Below are positions 1 to 5,533 of a stretch of DNA of 7,740 nt, piece after piece; position 1 is the first letter of the stretch, and the number at the start of each line of letters is the position of its first letter. Under the pieces are notes generated by a model that saw only the letters and a list, made by a program, of their open reading frames with translations, searched no databases and was not told the DNA's origin. The DNA comes from Planctomycetota bacterium (GTDB lineage: Bacteria > Planctomycetota > UBA8742 > SKZP01), in the NCBI GenBank assembly GCA_007127275.1, contig SKZP01000320.1:1-7740 (forward strand), written 5' to 3'. A program made the translations under genes and the position numbers.

Positions 1-427
1 GCTTGAGCCAGGAATACGCCTCGAGAACGCTTGCGCCGGAGAGTATTGGCGCGAAAAGGGTGCCGGTTTCGGGGACGCCGGTGGCGTGCAACAGCTCGAC
101 GGTGCGGTCGTCGAGCCACCGCTCGTCGGCAATGGCGAGGCGCACGTCTTCGCTTTGCACGCATTGTTCGAGTCCTTGCGGCGTATGCGCAACCCGCAAG
201 CGCCATTTCGTTTCGTTCGCAAAAACCGCGGTGAGGTGGGCGAGCGTCGGCACGTTGGGCGAAGCAATCACCACCGTGCGGGCAACCTCCCCTTCGGGGG
301 CGTAGCGAAACTCGGCGTCGAACGCAATCTCCCCGGTCGGTGCCGGCAACTCGCCCCCCGGCGCAGTCGCACCCTCGCCGCCCGGCGTCTCGTGGTATGG
401 GTCGCTCTCGTACTCCGGGCGAGTCAT
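1..427 (-). CDS. Unrecognised protein, N-terminal 142 residues, degenerate receiver-like fold (partial, 3' end off the left edge)
   Basis: An open frame with strongly GC-biased third positions runs from ATG at 427 to the left edge without a stop, so only the N-terminal 142 residues are visible. Residues 1-45 are a low-complexity Gly/Pro/Glu-rich leader (MTRPEYESDPYHETPGG...). Residues 48-115 then alternate beta strand and helix: strand VARTVVIASPNV, helix LAHLTAVFANET, strand WRLRVAHT, strand VRLAIADERWL, helix DRTVELLHATG. This order resembles a response-regulator receiver, but the acidic pair after the first strand is absent (SPN), and the aspartate position after the third strand is ambiguous (ADERW), so phosphorylation is doubtful. 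No signal peptide or membrane segment is visible. There is no convincing Shine-Dalgarno before the ATG, and an in-frame stop lies six codons upstream, so this start or the TTG two codons earlier is forced. The output domain is outside the window. That it is coding is fairly sure; the fold is an inference. Confidence 0.62.
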   Translation of the reverse strand, partial: MTRPEYESDPYHETPGGEGATAPGGELPAPTGEIAFDAEFRYAPEGEVARTVVIASPNVPTLAHLTAVFANETKWRLRVAHTPQGLEQCVQSEDVRLAIADERWLDDRTVELLHATGVPETGTLFAPILSGASVLEAYSWLK

Positions 428-460
428 CCGCAAAGTGACCGGTCAAATCCACAATCTGGC

Positions 461-476
461 CAAACGTTGCAAACGT
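461..476. repeat. Direct repeat CAAACGT, 9-base period
   Basis: CAAACGT occurs at 461-467 and again at 470-476, separated by two bases. It lies 34-49 bases upstream of the ATG of the minus-strand gene starting at 427, where a regulator could bind. Only two copies are present and no protein is known to bind it, so the regulatory role is a guess. Confidence 0.35.
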
Positions 477-504
477 AACAGTACACGAGGCATCGCGTTG
501 CAAG

Positions 505-544
505 CAAGTGGCGCCCCCACTTGTCGGTCGGGTGGCGAGCCACC
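505..544. other. Two adjacent hairpins
   Basis: CAAGTGG (505-511) and CCACTTG (517-523) form a perfect 7-base-pair stem with a 5-base loop. Seven bases further on, GGTGGC (531-536) and GCCACC (539-544) form a second stem with a very short loop (or 5 pairs with a 4-base loop). No T-tract follows on either strand, so these are not classical intrinsic terminators. They could be structured leader RNA of the minus-strand gene starting at 427 or simply GC-rich palindromes. Confidence 0.35.
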
Positions 545-746
545 GCGCCCGCCCTGAGCGCAACGAACCCGTCAGGAACCGTCGGCGAGCAAGTGGCACG
601 CTGAATGAATGCGCCGTCGCAGCGAGACTTGTATACGTCCCCGAATCCGAAAACGCGGAGCGCGCTCGTTGATGCCTCGCGGCTACAACGTTTACCCGCA
701 GACCTCGGCACGCACAGCTTTGTACTTCACCGCGAACTCACCCGAC

Positions 747-765
747 CGTAGAATTCGCTTCTACG
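747..765 (-). terminator. Possible terminator hairpin without T-tract
   Basis: CGTAGAA (747-753) and TTCTACG (759-765) form a perfect 7-base-pair stem with a 5-base loop, beginning 10 bases behind the stop codon of the minus-strand reading frame that ends at 776. The position fits a terminator or a 3' mRNA-stabilising stem. On the minus strand it is followed by GTCGGGTG rather than a run of T, so intrinsic termination would be weak. Confidence 0.35.
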
Positions 766-775
766 TCGCGATCAA

Positions 776-1425
776 TCACTGATCTCGCGGTGTTGCCGTG
801 AATGTGACTTCTTTCTGCTGGCCGGCCATCAGTTTGACGCGTTGGCCCCGGGGGCTGATTTCGAAATCATCTTCGCCGTCCTGTTCCCCGGCGAACAGGT
901 CGTACTCGCCGGGTGGAAGGTACATAACGAATTCTTTCGACTCCGGATCGGAGTGGATTGTAAAGCCGCCGAAACCTGGAGTTGGCTCGTCCCCGATGAC
1001 GGGAAACAGCAGACCAATCGAGGCGTCAATCCGTTCTTCCTCGCCATCGACTTCGGCAACCACCGCGCCTTCTTCCCTGCCGATACCAGGCCCGATCACC
1101 GAGTTTATAGGTAAACTCTTGCGCAACTTTAGGCGGTAGGAGATTCGAGGCAGGAGTTGCCGTGAACTCCGTTTATGTGCCGAGAGAGGGACTCCCATTC
1201 CACTCTGTACAATACGTGTGTGCCTTGGTTGGCTGAATCGAGAGTAACTGCATGCGCATAGCCAGCCAGGACCGAGATCGCAATAACAGCTGAGATTACT
1301 GATGCATAGAATGGCAATTTTGCAAAATCCACTGGAGGCTTCCGGGTGAGCGGTCGCCTCCAGTTGAGCGAGAGCCTCCATTTCGCGCACTTGGCATAGT
1401 CAATTATGGGGAGATTTGCAAGCAA
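776..1425 (-). pseudogene. Frameshifted membrane-anchored protein with C-terminal carboxypeptidase-regulatory-like beta domain
   Basis: Two protein-like halves on the minus strand lie in different frames. From TTG at 1425 one frame gives a basic N-terminus, a hydrophobic segment around residues 35-55 (LPFYASVISAVIAISVLAGY) and a polar stretch (VTLDSANQGTHVLYRVEW), then stops at 1129. The convincing C-terminal domain lies in another frame, about 1075 down to 776. It is acidic and beta-rich with IGREEGAVVAEVDGEEE and the turn LPPGEYDLFAGE, typical of carboxypeptidase-regulatory-like beta-sandwich domains in secreted proteins. Between about 1165 and 1105 the third frame reads plausibly (NLLPPKVAQEFTYKLGD), so two indels would restore one protein of roughly 215 residues. 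Taken as a single frame, 776-1390 gives 204 residues with an implausible Cys-rich N-terminus. Hand-counted GC over 1201-1320 is about 48 %, well below the neighbours. Alternatives are two separate small genes or assembly indels. The C-terminal half is likely once-coding; the reconstruction is an inference. Confidence 0.5.
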
Positions 1426-1467
1426 GAATCGAAGAAAGTCAGTGCCGGTTGCGAACTGAGGAAACCG

Positions 1468-1479
1468 ACGTCGCGACGT
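1468..1479. promoter_or_regulatory. Perfect 12-base palindrome, candidate operator
   Basis: ACGTCGCGACGT is identical to its reverse complement. It lies in the gap between the minus-strand frame starting near 1425 and the plus-strand cluster starting at 1545. It directly abuts a weak -35-like TTGCTA (1481-1486) that is followed 15 bases later by TACACT (1502-1507). A dimeric regulator binding here would be well placed to control the three-gene cluster. The palindrome is certain; its function is an inference, and the promoter match is poor because of the short spacer. Confidence 0.35.
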
Positions 1480-1533
1480 GTTGCTAAGCGTCCTGCTGCG
1501 TTACACTGTTCTGCGTTCATCTGCCTTGGTTGT

Positions 1534-1540
1534 AGGAGGT
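1534..1540 (+). promoter_or_regulatory. Ribosome-binding site AGGAGGT
   Basis: A full-consensus Shine-Dalgarno sequence ends 4 bases before the ATG at 1545. It fixes the start of the diiron-protein gene and suggests strong translation of the first gene of the cluster. Confidence 0.8.
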
Positions 1541-1544
1541 TGGT

Positions 1545-2813
1545 ATGTCGACGGACCTTGGTGTGGCCGGTACGCCGGCGAAGCAGCTTGATCTTCACTC
1601 GCTTGGATTTGATCGTGGCGGGCACTTGCTGTTGAAGCGTGACCTTGGGCTTGTGCCGGTCGGGGCGACGGTTGCCGTTTACGGCTCGGACGAGGCGTTG
1701 CCCGTCCACTTACGGGGCTGGTGCCGCCAACAGGGTCACGCGGTGACGTGGCCGAGCGAACTTGGCGAGGAGGCGCGCTCGCAGCCGGGGCCGCAAGGCT
1801 CACCGCTGGTGGCGCTGGTGAGGCGGGGCGCTGCCCAGGTCGGGCGCTGGCGCGAGGCCGAGAAAAGCGGTGGTGCCGATCCGAAACAGGAGGGCTCGCT
1901 GGTCGAGCAGCCGCCGGCGTTCTGGGGCGTGGCCGGGCGCAGTGCGACGGTGGAGCGAGGGGCGCCCGAGTGGGATTTCTCGCTCAACGAGCGTGACGAG
2001 CTGTGGGCGGAGGAGGTGCCGCGCATCTACAACCAGGCGCTGGCCGCGCAGTGGGATCCGAACACCGCCGTCGACTGGGACGAGCCGTTTGAGTTGCCCG
2101 AGGAGGTCGAAGACGCGGTCGTGCAGGTAATGACCTACCTGATCGAAAACGAGATGGCCGCCTTGGTCGTGCCGTCGAAGTTTCTCGCGCAGATCCACCC
2201 GCACTTTCGCGAGGTGATGCAACTGCTGGCAATCCAAGCGGCCGACGAAGCGCGCCACGTCGAGGTCTTCACGCGTCGCGGTCTGCTCAAGCGCGACGAG
2301 CTCGGTCTCTCCACCGCAGGCGGCCAGGAATCGCTCAAGACACTTTACGACGAGGCCGACTTCGCGATGGCCTCGTTCTTGTTGAGCGTGCTCGGCGAGG
2401 GCAGCTTCCTTTCGCTGCTGCGTTTTCTGCGCGACCACGCCCCCGACCCAATCACCCGGCGCATTTCGCACCTGGCCGCCCAAGACGAGGCGCGCCACGT
2501 CGCCTTCGGCATGGCCCACCTGCGCCGTCACGTCACGCTCGATCCGACGATGCGCGAGAAACTCGCCACGGCGATTCGCCAACGCCACGCCGCCTTGGAA
2601 CATACCGCGGGGCTCAACGAAGAGGTCTTCGACGCGCTGCTGCTGCTCGCTGCTGGCTCGTGGGAGATCGACGCGCTCGACGAGGGCTACCGCAAGGTGC
2701 TCGAACTCAAAGAGGACATGGACCAATCCCGCCGGCGCCGCCTCGAGCAGCTCGGCTTCACCCCAGACGATGCCGCGGAGCTAAGTGCGATGCACACACG
2801 CAACTTCATGTGA
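1545..2813 (+). CDS. TusA-like / ferritin-like diiron fusion protein
   Basis: A 422-residue soluble protein with two domains. Residues about 14-70 match the TusA sulfur-carrier fold: LDLHSLGFDRGGHLLLKRDL, then VGATVAVYGSDE and LRGWCRQQGHAV. The catalytic CPxP of TusA is replaced by FDRG, so the persulfide-carrying Cys is missing; the second, C-terminal Cys (C60) is kept. Residues 71-145 are a low-complexity Gly/Glu/Arg linker. Residues about 185-350 form a helical ferritin-like domain with a complete set of diiron ligands: E201 or E203 in IENEMAA, E235/H238 in DEARH, E285 in LGEG, and E315/H318 in a second DEARH. This is the E, ExxH, E, ExxH pattern of O2-activating diiron proteins such as ribonucleotide reductase R2-like and AurF-like oxygenases. 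No signal peptide is present, so it should act in the cytoplasm. It is the first gene of a probable operon with the flavoprotein and binding-protein genes downstream. Oxygenase or oxidase activity is inferred; the substrate is unknown. Confidence 0.85.
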   Translation: MSTDLGVAGTPAKQLDLHSLGFDRGGHLLLKRDLGLVPVGATVAVYGSDEALPVHLRGWCRQQGHAVTWPSELGEEARSQPGPQGSPLVALVRRGAAQVGRWREAEKSGGADPKQEGSLVEQPPAFWGVAGRSATVERGAPEWDFSLNERDELWAEEVPRIYNQALAAQWDPNTAVDWDEPFELPEEVEDAVVQVMTYLIENEMAALVVPSKFLAQIHPHFREVMQLLAIQAADEARHVEVFTRRGLLKRDELGLSTAGGQESLKTLYDEADFAMASFLLSVLGEGSFLSLLRFLRDHAPDPITRRISHLAAQDEARHVAFGMAHLRRHVTLDPTMREKLATAIRQRHAALEHTAGLNEEVFDALLLLAAGSWEIDALDEGYRKVLELKEDMDQSRRRRLEQLGFTPDDAAELSAMHTRNFM

Positions 2814-2824
2814 ACCACATCCGC

Positions 2825-2843
2825 GAAGGCAAGGGTTGCCTTC
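2825..2843 (+). other. 8-base-pair hairpin behind the diiron gene
   Basis: GAAGGCAA (2825-2832) and TTGCCTTC (2836-2843) form a perfect stem with loop GGG, 11 bases after the stop at 2813. There is no T-tract, so full termination is unlikely. In the 154-base gap between the first and second genes of the cluster it could stabilise or separate mRNA segments, which would allow the first gene to be expressed at a different level. Confidence 0.35.
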
Positions 2844-2967
2844 CGAACAGACTCGCTGCCGCAGCGCCCCGTCTCGCAAGCCGAGGCGCGGCGTGCGCTG
2901 GCATTGCCGGTTTCAGCCACGACAACCGTAATCCCCCGTGCACCCCCGTGACTCGGAGAACAGGACT

Positions 2968-4095
2968 ATGAGCGCCATGACAGACTTTACGCAAGAACTG
3001 GAACGCGTAGCCGCGGTTGCCACCAAGCACGCGGCGAATGTCGACGAAGACGCGCGCTTCCCGCAGGAAACGGTCGATACATTTTTGCAGTCGGGACTCG
3101 GCGGCCTGGTCAGTGCGAGCGAATTCGGTGGCAAAGGCGGTACGTTGCGCGACGCCGCGACGGTGATCGAGCGTTTGGCCCGCGAGTGCGGCTCGAGTGC
3201 GATGATCCTCGCGATGCACTACAGCGGCGTGTTCGTGATCGAACAATACGGCGACGAAGCGACGCGCCGCGACGTCGCCAACGGCAAACACCTCAGCACG
3301 CTCGCCTTCAGCGAGGCCGGCTCGCGCAGCCACTTCTGGGCACCGTTGAGCACGGCCAAGGCGGACAACGGCCACGTCACGCTCGATGCGAAGAAGAGCT
3401 GGATCACCTCGGCGAACTATGCCACGGCCTATGTCTGGTCAAGCCAACCGTGTGCGGCCGAGGGGATGAGCACGATCTGGCTCGTGCCGCGCGAGGCGGA
3501 GGGGTTGCAGAGCCCCGGTCCGTTTCGCGGCCTCGGCCTGCGCGGCAACGACTCGACGCCGGTGAGCGCCACCGGCGTAAAGATTCCCGCGGGCAACCGC
3601 CTCGGCGAGGACGGCCAGGGCTTCGATGTAATGATGAGCAACGTCCTGCCGAACTTTTCGGTACTCAATGCCGCCTGCTCGATCGGGTTGATGGAGGCAA
3701 TCAGCCAGAATGCCTCGGCGCACTGTGCCGGCACGGGATATCAGCACCTCGACTCGAAGCTCGCCGACTTGCCGACGATTCGCGCCTACCTCGCGCGGAT
3801 GCGGGGCAAGACGGACATGGTGCGCAGCCTGTGGCTGGACACGATCAGCGCTTTGGAGGCCGGCCGCGAGGACGCGATGCTGCGCGTGCTCGAGGTGAAG
3901 GCCTTCGCTGGCGAGGAGAGCGTCGAAGTCGGCCAACTCGGCATGCGCGTCTGCGGCGGCGCGGCCTACCGCAAAGAGGTCGGTGTCGAGCGGCGCTTCC
4001 GGGACGCACAAGCGGCGATCATCATGGCGCCGACCACCGACGTGCTCTACGACTTCATCGGCAAAGCGGTCACCGGCATGGAGCTTTTCGGCTAA
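2968..4095 (+). CDS. Acyl-CoA-dehydrogenase-fold flavoprotein, catalytic Glu replaced (putative oxidase/monooxygenase)
   Basis: This 375-residue protein has the full acyl-CoA dehydrogenase (ACAD) architecture. The N-terminal helical domain occupies about 1-108. The middle beta domain has the FAD-binding stretch LAFSEAGSRSHFW (112-124), KSWITSANYA (143-152) and GLRGNDS (189-195). The C-terminal helical domain ends in GGAAYRKEVGVERRFRDA (330-347). True dehydrogenases carry a Glu-Gly just after this point as catalytic base; here the stretch is IIMAPTTDVLYDF (351-363), with no Glu. Loss of that base is seen in ACAD-fold enzymes that oxygenate instead of dehydrogenating (the DszC/SfnB-like and N-hydroxylase groups), so I infer a flavin oxidase or monooxygenase; an unusual dehydrogenase using another base is the alternative. 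ATG at 2968 is chosen because GGAG (2955-2958) sits 9 bases upstream; a GTG at 2938 would add ten unlikely residues. No signal peptide. The gene lies 154 bases behind the diiron gene and 81 bases before the binding-protein gene. Confidence 0.85.
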   Translation: MSAMTDFTQELERVAAVATKHAANVDEDARFPQETVDTFLQSGLGGLVSASEFGGKGGTLRDAATVIERLARECGSSAMILAMHYSGVFVIEQYGDEATRRDVANGKHLSTLAFSEAGSRSHFWAPLSTAKADNGHVTLDAKKSWITSANYATAYVWSSQPCAAEGMSTIWLVPREAEGLQSPGPFRGLGLRGNDSTPVSATGVKIPAGNRLGEDGQGFDVMMSNVLPNFSVLNAACSIGLMEAISQNASAHCAGTGYQHLDSKLADLPTIRAYLARMRGKTDMVRSLWLDTISALEAGREDAMLRVLEVKAFAGEESVEVGQLGMRVCGGAAYRKEVGVERRFRDAQAAIIMAPTTDVLYDFIGKAVTGMELFG

Positions 4096-4166
4096 TGCAT
4101 CGGCCCGGATGCGATGTTCTATACGGCCCCTTGATACGGCCGTTTCTCGAAGATGACCAACGATAC

Positions 4167-4170
4167 GGAG
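4167..4170 (+). promoter_or_regulatory. Ribosome-binding site deciding the start at 4177
   Basis: ACGGAG (4165-4170) ends 6 bases before ATG 4177, an ideal distance. The upstream ATG at 4153 has only a weak, badly placed purine stretch. Four codons above 4153 the frame contains TTC-TCG and soon a TGA, so no longer N-terminus, and thus no hidden signal peptide, is possible. Confidence 0.6.
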
Positions 4171-4176
4171 CAAGTG

Positions 4177-5037
4177 ATGAACCTGAAGATCAACAAGGAA
4201 AAGCCCTTTCTCGTCGGCGCCGTGGCCTACGATGCGAAGGTGGTCACGATCTGGGAAGGGTTTAAGGAGTACTTCCGTGAGCGGGACTTCCCGTTCGACT
4301 TTGTCCTCTTCTCGAATTACGAAACGCAAGTAGAGAGCCACCTCGCAGGTCGGCTCCACGCGGCCTGGAACTCGCCACTCGCCTGGATCGAGGCACGGCG
4401 CCTCGCCGAGCGCCGCGGCCGCCAAGCGCGTGCCGGGGTGATGCGCGATACGGATCAGGACCTGACCAGCGTGATCATTGTCCGCAGCGACAGCGGCATC
4501 AACACGGTGGCCGACCTCAAGGGCAAGACCGTCGCCACGGGTGCCCTCGACTCGCCGCAGGCGACGCTGATTCCGCTGATGCACCTACACAGCCAAGGGC
4601 TCGAGCCCGGTCGCGACTTCGAGGTGCGCCGCTTCGACATCATGGTCGGCAAGCACGGCGATCACGTCGGCGGGGAGCGCGACGCCGTCGAGGCGCTGAT
4701 GGGCGGCGAGGTGGACGCGGCATGCATTCTCGATGCCAACCACCTCGTCTTCGGCAAGGAAGGGACGATCATGCAGGGCGCCTCGCGCATCCTCACGCAA
4801 TCCGCCCCGTTCGATCACTGCAACTTCACCCTGCTCGAAGATGTCGACACGGAGACGGAAGCGCGCTTCTCGCAGATCTTGCTCGGCATGAGCTACGACG
4901 ATCCCAAGGTGCGCCCGCTGCTCGATCTTGAAGGGCTCAAGCAGTGGAAAGAGGGCCGCACCACCGGCTACACCCAGCTAGAGCAGGCCTGCGACACCTT
5001 CGGCGTCATCGATCCGTGGCTCGACGCCAACGCCTAA
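4177..5037 (+). CDS. PhnD-type substrate-binding-protein fold lacking a signal peptide
   Basis: A 286-residue protein (294 if ATG 4153 is used) of the type 2 periplasmic-binding-protein fold, closest by motif to phosphate/phosphite/phosphonate-binding PhnD proteins. Family marks are the first strand and loop FLVGAVAYDAKVV (11-23), the linker LAGRLHAAWNSPLAW (57-70), the hinge DLKGKTVATGALDSPQATL (113-131, with SPQA where PhnD binds its ligand) and GERDAVEALMGGEVDAACI (166-184). Length fits the family. The N-terminus MNLKINKEKP is hydrophilic, without basic-hydrophobic signal or lipobox, and an in-frame stop just upstream rules out a longer form. The protein is therefore expected in the cytoplasm, unlike transport-linked relatives. 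A His/Gly-rich insert GKHGDHVGG (158-166) is notable. It is the last gene of the cluster with the diiron and flavin proteins. I infer a cytosolic binder, sensor or enzyme, as known for signal-less members such as DszB desulfinase and THI5-like proteins. The substrate is unknown. Confidence 0.8.
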   Translation: MNLKINKEKPFLVGAVAYDAKVVTIWEGFKEYFRERDFPFDFVLFSNYETQVESHLAGRLHAAWNSPLAWIEARRLAERRGRQARAGVMRDTDQDLTSVIIVRSDSGINTVADLKGKTVATGALDSPQATLIPLMHLHSQGLEPGRDFEVRRFDIMVGKHGDHVGGERDAVEALMGGEVDAACILDANHLVFGKEGTIMQGASRILTQSAPFDHCNFTLLEDVDTETEARFSQILLGMSYDDPKVRPLLDLEGLKQWKEGRTTGYTQLEQACDTFGVIDPWLDANA

Positions 5038-5181
5038 GAGGTCCAATTCAAGCGCGTTCGTGGCGCCGCGCTCCGTTCCGGCGCGCCCAACGTCGAGCGT
5101 GGCCCGAATGGGAGGGGTCGTTCGCTAACCCTTCGCGCACTCGCGGGACAGCCGGTTTTGGCCGCCCGCGAAATGTTGTGA

Positions 5182-5474
5182 CAGGGGGAGGCGGAGGAGT
5201 CTGTCCCACGTGAATGGGTCGGCGAAATTGCCCCGCATGAGCCGCACGGACCGTCTTGCGTACTTCTACCGCCCGCCCTCCTCGGCACGTTGTGGCTTCT
5301 ACTGGGGTTCTGCGGCACGCTCGCAGTTGCCCGGAACAAGGCGTACCCGGCAAACGACAAGGACGCCAACGGGGAGCGGCGGAGGAGGAGAACTCATTCG
5401 AGTACGCCAAGGAGATGCCGAACATGGGTGCTTGGGACGTGCCGCCGGAGACGGAGGGCGCGTCAAAGGCGTGA
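5182..5474 (+). pseudogene. Broken small membrane protein reading frame
   Basis: Within the 496-base gap between the convergent genes ending at 5037 and 5534, a plus-strand frame open from 5182 reads plausibly to about 5380. A polar lead EWVGEIAPHEPHGPS is followed by one hydrophobic segment (PPALLGTLWLLLGFCGTLAV, about 5269-5328) and NKAYPANDKDANGE. It has only a TTG (5290) as possible start. In the neighbouring frame a second plausible stretch, EEENSFEYAKEMPNMGAWDV plus PPETEGASKA, ends at the stop 5472-5474. Joining the two by one indel near 5380 gives a single-pass membrane protein of under 100 residues with an acidic tail. I do not recognise the family. It may be a decayed gene, a sequencing indel or chance. 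The rest of 5038-5533 holds nothing I can assign. Confidence 0.3.
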
Positions 5475-5533
5475 CGAGTAAGCCGGTTGGGGTCGCTCGC
5501 TTGACTGTCGTGCTTGTTCAGTTGATGGCTGCG

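Larger units (their letters stand above)
428..775. other. Intergenic spacer with small hairpins
   Basis: These 348 bases lie between two minus-strand reading frames, so they are the 3' flank of the gene ending at 776 and the upstream region of the gene starting at 427. I see no convincing gene. Open frames here have irregular composition and no ribosome-binding site. The spacer holds a short direct repeat (461-476), two adjacent hairpins (505-523 and 531-544) and a hairpin just behind the upstream gene's stop (747-765). The promoter of the gene starting at 427 should be here, but I cannot pick out a clear -35/-10 pair. Confidence 0.5.

Noticed and set aside
165..185. GTTCGAGTCC, which resembles a tRNA T-arm
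   Set aside because: No acceptor, D or anticodon stems fit around it, and it lies inside the left-edge coding frame.
424..711. A 95-codon minus-strand frame over the spacer
   Set aside because: Cys/Arg-rich, without a ribosome-binding site, and it crosses the hairpins and overlaps the start of the better gene at 427.
672..782. A 36-codon plus-strand frame (MPRGYNVYPQ...FYVAINH) in the left spacer
   Set aside because: Amino-acid make-up is protein-like, but there is no ribosome-binding site, it overlaps the end of the minus-strand frame, and it spans the 747-765 hairpin.
1800..2726. A 308-codon minus-strand frame opposite the diiron gene
   Set aside because: It is an antisense shadow of a GC-rich gene with clear domains, and its product is His/Arg/Gly-rich without recognisable motifs.
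3439..4584. A 381-codon minus-strand frame across the flavoprotein and binding-protein genes
   Set aside because: It spans the gap between two convincing plus-strand genes and its product lacks any family motif, so it is a composition artefact.
5063..5084. GCGCCG/CGGCGC stem behind the last gene of the cluster as a terminator
   Set aside because: Ten-base loop, only six pairs and no T-tract; in DNA this GC-rich such a stem is expected by chance.
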